The translations under genes and the position numbers were made by a program. Shown in pieces: positions 55,107 through 64,000 of a stretch of DNA of 64,000 bases; the first letter of the stretch is position 1; the number at the start of each line of letters is the position of its first letter. Origin of the DNA: Aquarana catesbeiana (Eukaryota > Chordata > Amphibia > Anura > Ranidae). The notes beneath the pieces are model-generated. The model searched no databases. It saw only the letters and a program-made list of their open reading frames with translations, and was not told where the DNA came from. Where the stretch lies: NCBI RefSeq assembly GCF_042186555.1, contig NC_133325.1, forward strand, positions 90,982,982 through 91,046,981. Reading direction: 5' to 3'.

Positions 55107-55949
55107 TTAGGCTTGATTCACACTAATGCATTTTTTTTTTATGCATTTTGCAGAAATGCAGGGAAATTTTTTTTAACATGTGTTCCTATGGAACATGAAA
55201 GGGTCGGGGACTTTTTTTTTTCCAACAAAATGCAGCATTTTGCATGTAATAAAATTCAATGGACCGGCATCCAAAATGCAAGTACCGCGTTTTTACTGCG
55301 ATTTTCGTTTTTTAATTTCTTTTTCTACACTGTTTATAGCTGGTTGCTAAGGAGGGGGCCAGGAAGCCATCAGCTGGCTTCCCGCTCAATGTAAAAAAAT
55401 AAAAAAATGCCAACTAAAAAAAAACAGCTTGGGGTCCCCCCCCACCCAAGTCCATTCCAAACCCTTGGGTCCAGTATGGATTCGGAGAAGACCCCCCCAA
55501 GACACCAAAAATTAAAAAAAAAAAAAAAAAGTGTGGGAGTCCCCCCAAAATCCATACCAGACCCTTATCCGAGCATGCAGCCCAGCAGGTTAGGAAAGGG
55601 AGGAGCGAGCGCCCACCCACACCATACCAGGCTGCATGCTCTCAACATGGGGGGGATGAGTGCTTTGGGGCGGGGGGGCTCGGCGTCCCCCACCACAAAG
55701 CACCTTGCCCCAATGTTGATGGAGACAAGGACCTCTTCCCGACAACCCTTGCCCGGTGGTTGCGGGGGTCTGCGGGCGGAGGGGCTTACCGGAAACTGGA
55801 AGCCCCCTTTAACAAAGGAGCCCCCAGATCTCCGCCCCCCTATGTGAATGTGTATGGGGTACATTGTACCCCTACTCATTCCCTTTAAAAAAAAAAAAAA
55901 AAAAAAAAAGTAGTGTAGTGTTAAATACAGTAGACAGTTTTAGACAAGT

Positions 55950-56103
55950 CTTATTAAAAATCTTCTCCTGCATCTTCATCCTCCGGTCTTCTCCTCCTCC
56001 CCCCCCGCTTCTTCTTCCGGTGTTCTTCCGCTGCCGCCGCTCCCGCTGAAGACCCTCCTCCGATGCTCTGTCCTGCTGATCTGTCGACGCCGATGTCCTG
56101 CAT
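55950..56103 (-). other. Short outward frame, left arm (48 codons)
   Basis: It begins MQDIGVDRSAGQSIGGG and becomes very basic (KKKRGG.RRRR), then acidic, ending ...GEDF at a TTTTTAATAA stop. Only about the first 11 codons resemble the frame in the other arm, so coding is doubtful; the transcript unit itself is the interesting point. Confidence 0.25.
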
Positions 56104-56270
56104 TTCTTAAATAACGATGGGGGCGTGGCAATTGGATTACGTCATCCGGAGGCCATGCCCCATAGTGACGTCACGGCCCATCATGCCCCGGGCAGTGACA
56201 TCACAAGGGGGGGTGGCCTCCGGATAACGTAATCTGATTGCCACGCCCCCATCGTTATTTAAGAAATGCA
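56097..56270. promoter_or_regulatory. Divergent promoter-like module at the palindrome centre
   Basis: On the minus strand, reading outward: GATGACGTAA (CRE-like, 56145-56136), CCAAT (56135-56131), CCACGCCCCC GC/KLF box, TTATTTAAG (56114-56106) and ATG at 56103-56101. The plus arm mirrors this with ACGTAA, CCACGCCCCC (56241-56250), TTATTTAAG (56255-56263) and ATG at 56266. A consensus TGACGTCA lies between the arms at 56166-56173. Promoter function is inference. Confidence 0.45.
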
Positions 56271-56343
56271 GGACATCGCCACCGACAGATCAGCGGGATG
56301 CAGCACCAGAGGAAGGTCGGCTGCGGGAGCGGCAGCAGAGTAA
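56266..56343 (+). other. Short outward frame, right arm (25 codons)
   Basis: It begins MQDIATDRSAGCST and stops at TAA (56341-56343). The purine-rich sequence continues to AATAAAAG at 56451-56456. The two arms diverge in frame after the start. Confidence 0.25.
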
Positions 56344-57154
56344 GAACACCGGACAAAGAAGACAGAAAAGCGGAAGAAGCAGCAGGGGGAGAAGACCACC
56401 GGAGGATAAAGATGCGGGAGAAGATGGAGGAAGAAGCAGAGAAGATTTTTAATAAAAGACTTGTCAAAAACTGTCTACTTTTTTTTATTGAATGGGTAGG
56501 GGTACAATGTACCCCATACTTATTCACATGGGGGGCCCAGGATATGGGGGCCACCTTGTAAAGTGGGCTTCCAGATTCCGATAAGCCCCCCGCAGACCCC
56601 AACAACCACCAGGCAAGGGTTGTCGGGAAGAGGCCCTTATCCCCATCAACATGGGGGCAAGGTGCTTTGGGGTGGGGAGCGCAGAGCCCCCCCTGCCCCC
56701 ATCGTGAGGGCATGTGGCCTGGTATGGTTCAGGAGGGGGGCGCTCGCCCCCTCCCTTTTCTGCTGGGCTGCATGCTCGGATAAGGATCTGGATTATGGGG
56801 GGACCCCCACGCCATTTTTAGAAAAAATTTTGGCATGGGGTCCACTCCGAATCCATACTAGACCCAAGGGCCTGGTATGGACCAGGGGGGGGACCCCACA
56901 CTTTTTTTTTTTTTAGCCAATTCTTTTTTTGACATTCAGCGGGAAGCCCGCTGACAACTGATGACTCATCGGTTGTTAAGGACACGGCGGCTGGCTTCCC
57001 AGCCCCCTCCTTAGCAACCAGCTATATACAGTGTGTAAAAAAAAAAGCAGCAAAAAATCGCAGTAAAACCGTGTGTCCAAAAACACGGCAAGCACCACAA
57101 AAAGCACTGCAGAAATGCTCAAAAGCAACATGCATAGATGTGAATCGAGCCTTA

Positions 57155-57595
57155 GAGAGAAGCAAACGGAGATCCCAAGTAAGCACAGGGTGCTATAAGG
57201 GTGTTTCCTTTTACATAAGAGTGAAGCCAGAGGTCTTTGAAAGATTGGACAAGGCTGAGACCTGTCTTTTGAGGGTGCTTACGGCCAAGTTCTGATTAAG
57301 ACTGGATTGTAGGAAGGCCAGAATGCGAGGCACAAAATCTCTGGGACAAAAGTACTTGTGTTCATATCATGGAAAATAGGCATTTCCAGTATGATAGTAG
57401 ATCTTCCTGTAGGCGGCTTTTCTTGTTTTTAGTAGGTAAGCATCACCAACTAGGAGACCCCCTCCATCTGCTAAGACCTGGGCTTCAACAGCCATGCTAT
57501 TAAAGCCAGAGACTGAAGCAGGACGGAATAGAGGACCTTGAGGTAGCAGATCTTGCCTGTTGGGAAGAGGCCTGGGACCATCTGTTAGAAAAATG
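57155..57595 (-). pseudogene. DIRS tyrosine recombinase, N-terminal part
   Basis: On the minus strand it reads RQDLLPQGPLFRP (near 57555), the RH-YR linker, then KTRKAAYRKIYYHTG (near 57430), and RILAFLQSSLNQNLAVSTLK with RQVSALSNL (57330-57245), the N-terminal helices of DIRS recombinases. HPVLTWDLRLLL follows near 57190-57155 and matches the usual WDLSLVL segment. It is cut there by the MITE at 55110-57151. There is one internal stop and a shift. Confidence 0.82.
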
Positions 57596-57600
57596 AATAA

Positions 57601-59339
57601 TATGTACCAGTTTCTTCTGGGCCAATACAGCGCATGGACGGCAGGATGAATCAGTATGACACATGGAAGGCAGGATGGATCACAAATAGGTATGACGCCT
57701 TCGAGCCCTGGGCAAAAAAAAAAAAAAAAAAAAGGGCTGTATTAAGGCTGTTATTTGTCTGAGGAATGGTGACAGATGCAGAAAGTTCTGCTTGTCAAAC
57801 AGGCTGCTCGTTGCCTACCTGAAATAGAGCTGGAATTGGCTGAAAAGAACAGTGTAAGAGCTGGTTTCTGTTCCAATTTAAAGAAAACATCATTACTCTG
57901 AGGTTGAGTATTTTACAGGCCTTTAACACATGTTCACCTGCGGTTTTGTACTGGTTCCCTTTTACCTGGTCTCTGCCATGGCCACATGTAAGGGTAATCC
58001 CCTATGCAACTCATATGTTGACCTTCCTGTGGCGAAAAGGCAGGCGGAAGCACTTGAGGACTTTATGAGGTAAAATGTGCAACCCGTAGCGTGACACACT
58101 TTGTCATCCACTTGAGACTGAGCTAAGTGGTTGAGTTTAAGAGCCCAATTTGAAACTCAAATATTGCCCGAGCATGCAGGGTGACCATCTTACCTGTCCA
58201 CTATGCTTGACTGTTTCTAATCCAGGCTTTGCCCATCTCAGTAGACAGACTCCTGAAGGGGTCCATAGAGATGGACCACAGCCCTGGACTTCACATGCTG
58301 TAGTATGTGCCAAAGGTGAGCACCCATACAGGATCCAATGCCCAAAGCAACATTACAGGCCACAGGCTTGTAGTTAGCATGGGCTCTGGGAATAGCTCCC
58401 AACATTTATTGAGTTGGCACAGATTCTATTTGTGGTATAAGAAGGCAGGGAGAAGTTGATTGAAGATATCAAAGATAAAATAAGGACATAAAAAATAAAA
58501 ATGGTTAAGCCAACAGTCATTTTCTCCATGAAGGAGAAAGGGTCCAAAACCTTGTGACAAAAATTGAGAACTCTCCAAGTGGTGTAGGGTTATAGGTGGG
58601 ATGCCCATAGGGCATGTTTTTGAAAGCTTTACCAGTGCCCAATCACCTGAAGGTACAAGACTATAATTCAGGGTTCGTAAATACTTTGCCTGTGTCCTGC
58701 ACTGTTCAATGAAAAAATTTTTTTTTATAAATCAATAAATGTGCTTTTAAACACCTGAATTTGGCATTTGCCTCTTGTAATCCCATGTACAACTACACTA
58801 AGACTGGGAGATAGAAAGGGGCAATACTTATAGCCAATCGCACTCCACTACATGTGCAAAGGTGAGAGCAGAGATGACCTTATTAACCCACCGGGGCTCC
58901 AATAACAAGGACAGGGAAATGAAGTGTAGCTTAACTGCAGTAAAGCACAGTCAGGTCACTAGGCTGGCTGTACAGTCTGACACTGTTGAGTGAATGCATA
59001 GAAATATAAAGCCTTTGGCAGATAAAATAGCTCAAATATATGTACTGCAATGGTTATTAAACCTGTGTGACTATTTCCACTTTGAAAGTTTGCTATACTG
59101 CACATTGTTACGATTGTAAGTCATGGGGACCTCAAGTAAAGTATATTTTTAGGTTTAGTTATCTGAAATTACACAGGGGTAATGCAATAATTTGAATATG
59201 AGCGATGCTAAAATTTGCTTTGGGCTTCATATGACAATGAAAAAACACACAGAAAATGCATCAGTTTGCTAAATCTAGTCAAATGTTCCCAGGAAAAAAC
59301 AAATCAAACATCTTACACAAAGTAATAGTATATAGTATT
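57601..59339. other. No gene recognised
   Basis: Weak traces of further DIRS-like sequence may continue past 57600, but they are not readable. An A tract lies at 57714-57733. No supported exon. Confidence 0.35.
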
Positions 59340-59351
59340 TGATAGCAGCTT

Positions 59352-59357
59352 TTTATT
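59352..59357 (-). terminator. Poly(A) signal of an unidentified minus-strand gene
   Basis: On the minus strand: AATAAA, then GCTATCA as a possible cleavage site, then GTGTAAG and TTTGATTTGTTTTTTCC as a GU/U-rich downstream element. The arrangement is canonical. The gene would extend beyond the right edge. Confidence 0.45.
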
Positions 59358-59736
59358 GGTTACAAAACCTAAGCCCATATACAAAATTAGGAACACATTT
59401 TGATGCCTCTTTTGAAATAACATTTTAGTCTATTTAAACAGTTTAAAAAAAAAAAAAAGAAAGAAAAAAATGCATTTCAAACACTGTTCTGAAAAAAAAA
59501 AAAAAAAAAAAAAAAAGTGCAGCAAAAGTCTTTGTTTTTGTAACTATCAGATGATGCAATCCTACCAAAACTTCATAAGGTCACAGAGGAGAGCTAAACC
59601 AAAAACACAGAACAGAGTTACCTACACACACTAGCAGAAGCCATTTTGTGAACTGAGCTTATAAATCACAAGCCTGTAGCCTACCAATCCACTAGATACT
59701 AGGTTGGCTGTACAGCCCTAAAAAGGTGCTCTGCAT

Positions 59737-60907
59737 CAGTGGCATCGCTATGGGGGGTGCAGACCACACCTGGGTGACAAAATGCCAGAGGGGAGTCACC
59801 CAGGGCCAGATTGCCTCTGCCACTGTCATCAACACAGCAGAGCAGAGAGCAGGATGCAGAACACTTCTGCACACACAGCAGGAGACACAGCGGTGCTGAA
59901 AAGAGGGTGGGAGCTGCTGACGTTAATTTTCCACGTTAACCAGCAGGTAACGGGTTGGTAGGTGGTTCTAGCAACCAATCTCCAGCTTAATATGAAAACA
60001 GCCCTCTATTCAGCACTGCTGCGTCTCCTGCTCTGCCTGCCCGAGTGAGGTAGGAAGGGGCAGAGCTGTGGAGGTTGTGTAATGTAAAAGGATGCTAGAG
60101 GTAAGGGGGCTGTGTAATGTAAAGAGGAGCCAGAGGTGCAGGGGGCTGTGTAATGTACAGGGGGCCCCCAAGGTGAAGGTGGCTGTGTAATGTAAAGGGG
60201 TGCCAGAAATGCAGGGGGCTGTGTAATGTAATGGGAGCCAGAGGTAAAAGGGGGCAGTGTAATGGGAGCCAGAGGTGCAGGGGGCTGTGTAATGTACAGG
60301 GGGCCCCCAAGGTGAAGGTGGCTGTGTAATGTAAAGGGGTGCCAGAAATGCAGGGGGCTGTGTAATGTAATGGGAGCCAGAGGTAAAAGGGGGCAGTGTA
60401 ATGGGAGCCAGAGGTAAAGGGGGCTGTGTAATGTAAAGGGGAGCCAGAGGTGCAGGTGGCTTTATAATGTAAAGCCTCCCCCCAGATGAAGGTGGCTGTG
60501 TAATGTAAAGGGGTGCCAGAAATGCAGGGGGCTGTGTAACGTAAAGGGAGCCAGACTTGCAGTGGGCCGTGTAATGTAAAGGAAGCAAGAGGTGCGCAGG
60601 ATGTGTAACAAAGGCGGCCAAAAGGTGCATGGGGCTGTGAAATGTAAAGGGGCGCCAGAGGTGCATGGGGCTGTGTAATGTAAAGGGGCGCCAGAGGTAC
60701 ATGGGGCTGTGTAATGTAAAAGGGGTCAGAGACACAGGGGGATTTGTAATGTGAAGGGGTGCCAGAGCTGGGCTGCAGGGGGCAGTGATGTGAAGAAGTC
60801 CTGCAAGCTGCATCTTGGGCGCAATTTCAGAAAATGGGGGGAAAAAATGATTGGAGTGACACCATGTTTTACCGCACCAAGTGACACCAACCCTAGTTAC
60901 GCCACTG
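59737..60907. mobile_element. hAT-like element with internal minisatellite
   Basis: The ends are CAGTGGCATCGCTATGG and the inverse of CCTAGTTACGCCACTG. The 8-bp flanks CTCTGCAT and TTCTGTAC agree at 5 positions with transitions at the rest. The left part of 35175 shares the end. No transposase. Confidence 0.7.
60030..60800. repeat. 36-bp minisatellite inside the hAT-like element
   Basis: About 20 units of GTGTAATGTAAAGGGG then AGCCAGAGGTGCAGGGGGCT with many variants. An 11-line block is itself duplicated (60120-60260 and 60275-60395). The 267-residue minus frame with repeated ITQPP/LHYTA is its translation. Confidence 0.92.
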
Positions 60908-62187
60908 TTCTGTACGCAAAGAGCTCTTTAACCCACATCTTCCTCTGTTCCACTCCAGTCCTCCAGCCTCAATTCGTGTCTCTGCCATATGACACATTAA
61001 GTAGGGTCAGAAGCTTGTGGCCCCTGCCACACACCATAGTTGGATCCTCTAATCCTAATGTAGCTGTATGACACAGCAGAGACATAGGGATCGTAGAATG
61101 GAGCCATGGCACTTGGAGGGCTCAGGCATCTGACAATCCTGAAGTGTTGAAAGCTGAAGACTGACAGGAGGCTGAAATACAGTGAAGTAGGAGACATGGG
61201 CCACCATAGAGGTGGGTATAAGAACTCTTCTTTTGCAGAGCACCTTCTATTAGGATTTTGTGCTACCGTAACAGTAACAAACTGATTAACTAAAGAAAAA
61301 AAGAAAAAAATGGCTGCTTCTGTTTGCAGTAGGTGACTGGGCCCTCTAAAGTATTGAGGTATAGGTTAGAAGCTTTGAGATGTGGAGGAATGCTCTCCCA
61401 AAAACCTTTCCTGGAGAGTTTCTCTCTCACCCACCCAAAAAAATAAAAAAAAATAAACAGTGAACCAATGCAGCTTATTTGTAAAAAAAATTTGGGAAAA
61501 TTTAGGGAAACCTACCAATTTTTCAGGAAAAACAAATTGGAAATCATAAAGTAAAGTGACCGTATCAAGTTCTGCTACAAACCGTCTACGCTACGTAAAA
61601 CACCACAGAATTTAGCCTATTATTGTGTGGATGGGATGTGGTTATGATATGAAGCCAGCTCTAAAACTCTTGGGATGGGGAAAGAAAAAAAAAAAAAAGG
61701 CACAATGAATTTCAACTCATTTTTTTCTTTTTATGTGCACAAGAGAGAGTTGAAAATGTTTTGAGCCACCTTAAAGAGAAATTTAATCTAAAATTTATAA
61801 AACCTATAAATAATCAGAGGCCAGACTGCTATATTAAAACAGATTCTCTAGCAAGTAAAAATCTTGCAGTTTAAACATACGCTTGTATCCTCCTGGGGAT
61901 ACAAGACAAACCCCACCCCCCTCTTTAAAGTGGCTCCACCTTGGCAGAGATATATATTATATATATTGTAATGAATGCACACCCACTGTGTTGTTCATAG
62001 GTGAAAGCATTTAAAGGCCAAATCACCAAAGAACAAACATCAGTATTGTTTAAATTCTAGTAAGCCGCACATGCCGGCTGCCTATATCCCAGAGCTTCCT
62101 CAGTGACCTTTAGGTCTTCCTCAGCTTAATGAATTGGCTACGTTATTCGTCCTCTATGGATATGAGCAAGCCATTACGAACTCTATG

Positions 62188-62425
62188 GGTTTCGTTTACT
62201 AAAAGTAAATAGACTGTGCACTTTGCAAAGTGCAGTTGTTCCAGAGCTTAGTAAAGGAGGTAAGGCTTCACTTTGCAAAGAGTACCCAATCACAAGCAAT
62301 ATTTAAAAAAAACAAACCAAAAAAAATGCATTTTTGCTTGCACAAGATTGGATAATGGAGCTTCTGCTCATTTACCAAGCCCCGGAGCAACTACACAGTC
62401 TATTTTCCTTTAGTAAATCAACTCC
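62188..62425. mobile_element. Hairpin MITE with TTTACTAAA arms
   Basis: The left arm GTTTACTAAAAGTAAATAGAC and the right arm GTCTATTTTCCTTTAGTAAATC are inverted. Inner CACTTTGCAAAGTG palindromes occur at 62219-62232 and 62270-62280. Class unknown. Confidence 0.6.
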
Positions 62426-64000
62426 TATAGGTGGTACCCACCAACCTCTTTCATGTAAAGATATGAATGGCTCCAAAAAGGGGCCTACGCCAAAAGGCTC
62501 AGTGGGGAAGACCTTATGGTAAGAGTCTCCATAAGATATAAGCAGCCACCAAGTGCCGTAACACACTAGCATTTACCGAACACTGAAGAATTCCATTTTG
62601 GGTAGACCAAGCCTTTAAAGAAAAGTGGATCCACAAATTTTGGATGGCATCTTTCATTATCACAGTAAACACGACCCAAGTCTGCTAACTAAAAGTTTTT
62701 AAATTTAAACTATCCCTTCACATCAAATCATTGGGAATCTGTTAACACAATAAAATGTGTGCCAGTATCCCTGTTGTAAAATGTTCCTAGTCACTCAGGC
62801 AATTGAGCTCCCACCACAAAAAAAATAAAAATAAAACATTAATATAAAGGTAAAATGCACATTGGAAACTGGGGCTTCTGAAAGCAAAAAAAAGCTAATA
62901 AAATATAAACACCTATTGTCTTATCAGGGTCTGCTTACCACCACTTGGGCAGACCTGCTAAAACAAATGTAAATGAAAATATAGCTTCTTAAGCTTGTCA
63001 GAAAACACAGGGTTATTGATAACAGCACTGTACAGCCAAATGAAGAATGCTAGCGCCCCACGCTAATAGCATTACTGCCTAATGGCCAGAGATGCAATGC
63101 TGCCCCCTTTTGTACAGGTATATGCATTAATGAGCCCTATTTTATGATTTATAGCACACCTGCTTTTAGCAAAATAAAGCTTTCGGGGAGCTTGTAGAAC
63201 AGCTGCATTCAAGGTTGTGGCTTGCCAACTAGTCAGGTTCCCACTAACCTGGAGGAGAACACAGCGCCTAGTGCGACTTCAACTTCCTGTTATGTTGCCA
63301 ACCATGTACTAGAAAGCACTTATTACAAAGTAGAGATTAAGACTAATTACAGTAAACAAGAAAAGCTCCACAGTCTGACCCCAAGTCAAAAATCACCATT
63401 ATTCACCTAACTTAACATGCCATCTCTACTGAAAAGCATGGTTTCTCCCTCTACCTCCCCCAAAGTATTTCAGGAGATCTTGTTGGAGAAAAATCTTCCC
63501 TAGACTTTTAGGGATGGTCGCTTTCATCTTCGGATCAGGTGTTCAAGGGCAGCATCTAAGGAGAAAATAAATTCCCATGCACAGCTTTTGGTTACTTCAA
63601 AAACAGCAGGAGAAACACAAGTTGAAGTGGTCAGATAGGGCATGATGTTCAATAAAAATAAAAAGGAGCTTTGCTTTTAAATCCATTCCATATTCCAATC
63701 ATGACTTGGGAAGCAAGCTTGGGAAATACTAGAGAGACTTAACAGTTTTGTCTTACATTTTTTTTTTTTTTTTTCAATAAATCACCCAAGATATTTTTTT
63801 TATTCAGTTTCAAACAAAATCTTTTGGCTTGCATGATTTTTTTTTTTTTCCAATAAATTTATAGTTCCTCAAAATATGAAAATGTCTATGGAGAAGATGG
63901 AGGCTCAGAGGAGACTGTACCCTTTGCAGAGTCTTCCACAATGTATGCATTATAGCAAAGTCTTGATATACAGTGCACCAGGTTCAAGAAAAGCTACTTT

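Larger units (their letters stand above)
55110..57151. mobile_element. 2.0-kb hairpin element with divergent promoter-like centre
   Basis: The ends GGCTTGATTCACACTAATGC and the inverse of GCATAGATGTGAATCGAGCC are flanked by TTA at 55107-55109 and 57152-57154. Almost the whole element is a long imperfect palindrome centred near 56185. Each arm repeats the GC-rich core (CAACATGGGG, GGTTGTCGGGAAGAGG, GGTACATTGTACCCC). No transposase is present. Confidence 0.9.
53370..57600 (-). mobile_element. DIRS-like element, minus strand, split by a chain of insertions
   Basis: The recombinase end of a DIRS element lies on the minus strand at 57595-57155 and again at 53871-53400. The 3.3 kb between the parts is filled by a TTAACCACTT copy and two MITEs. 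The 3' terminus near 53370-53400 reads TTTACTTGCCTGTAAATTC on the minus strand, like DIRS ends. Confidence 0.8.
59340..64000 (-). other. Candidate long 3' UTR, possibly KPNA3
   Basis: This stretch is AT-rich and poorer in element ends than the rest of the window, apart from the hAT at 59737-60907 and a hairpin at 62188-62425. It ends in a good minus-strand poly(A) site. In human, KPNA3 lies immediately upstream of EBPL on the same strand, so its 3' UTR is expected here. I looked for the importin-alpha C-terminal coding sequence and did not find it within the window. The assignment rests on synteny only. Confidence 0.3.

Noticed and set aside
56238..56561. 107-residue plus frame with KMREKMEEEAEKIFNKR
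   Set aside because: It overlaps the mini-unit in another frame; the other arm does not keep this frame, and the acidic/basic pattern follows from the GAAGAAG-rich sequence.
60010..60813. 267-residue minus-strand open frame rich in HYTAP/ITQPP repeats
   Set aside because: It is a direct translation of the 36-bp minisatellite (36 is a multiple of 3, so the frame stays open).
63400..64000. Terminal exon of KPNA3
   Set aside because: I looked for sequence encoding the importin-alpha C-terminus on the minus strand and found none; the AT-rich sequence carries no long frame.

Overview
The window is vertebrate nuclear DNA, most likely from a frog. It holds one recognisable host gene and a very dense mix of transposable elements: DIRS-type tyrosine-recombinase retrotransposons, CR1 and L1 LINEs, Tc1-like, hAT-like, Harbinger-like (TTA/TAA target) and TTAA-target DNA elements. 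I associate this repeat mix with ranid frogs from memory; it was not tested.

The host gene is EBPL (emopamil-binding-protein-like, EXPERA family) on the minus strand. Four coding exons lie at 28348-28169, 18377-18308, 12941-12803 and 9307-9067. They have clean GT/AG junctions and compatible phases and give a 209-residue, four-helix ER membrane protein with a C-terminal KKXX signal. A GC-rich, CCAAT-containing promoter lies just above exon 1. Introns 2 and 3 are almost wholly DNA-transposon derivatives laid end to end. Intron 1 (9.8 kb) holds a Tc1 copy, a decayed DIRS copy and a 2.9 kb minisatellite that runs to within about 30 bp of the exon 1 splice donor.

Layout: 1-3.46 kb DIRS-like element cut by the window edge; 3.5-8.8 kb hairpin elements and a hAT; 9.07-28.35 kb EBPL; 28.87-33.74 kb a very uniform 32-bp satellite (about 150 copies) upstream of EBPL; 33.7-43.1 kb MITE fragments, CR1 copies and a Tc1 element holding a hAT that itself carries a minisatellite; 44.2-46.0 kb hairpin elements; 46.4-51.3 kb a minus-strand L1 broken by three insertions; 52.0-52.9 kb MITEs; 53.4-57.6 kb a minus-strand DIRS copy split by a chain of MITEs; 57.6-64 kb mostly repeat-poor, with a canonical minus-strand poly(A) site near 59.35 kb. 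Human synteny (KPNA3 lies upstream of EBPL on the same strand) makes 59.3-64 kb a candidate 3' UTR of KPNA3, but no KPNA3 coding sequence is visible.

The most unusual signals are: (1) a minisatellite that seems to have grown from EBPL's own splice-donor sequence; (2) chains of up to four MITEs joined through single shared TTA trinucleotides; (3) a 2 kb hairpin element with a divergent promoter-like centre (CRE, CCAAT, GC box and TATA-like box in order) driving short units outward, the same module recurring in two elements with unrelated ends; (4) three hAT-like elements that each carry an internal tandem array. No bacterial-type operon, CRISPR array, rRNA or tRNA gene was found.
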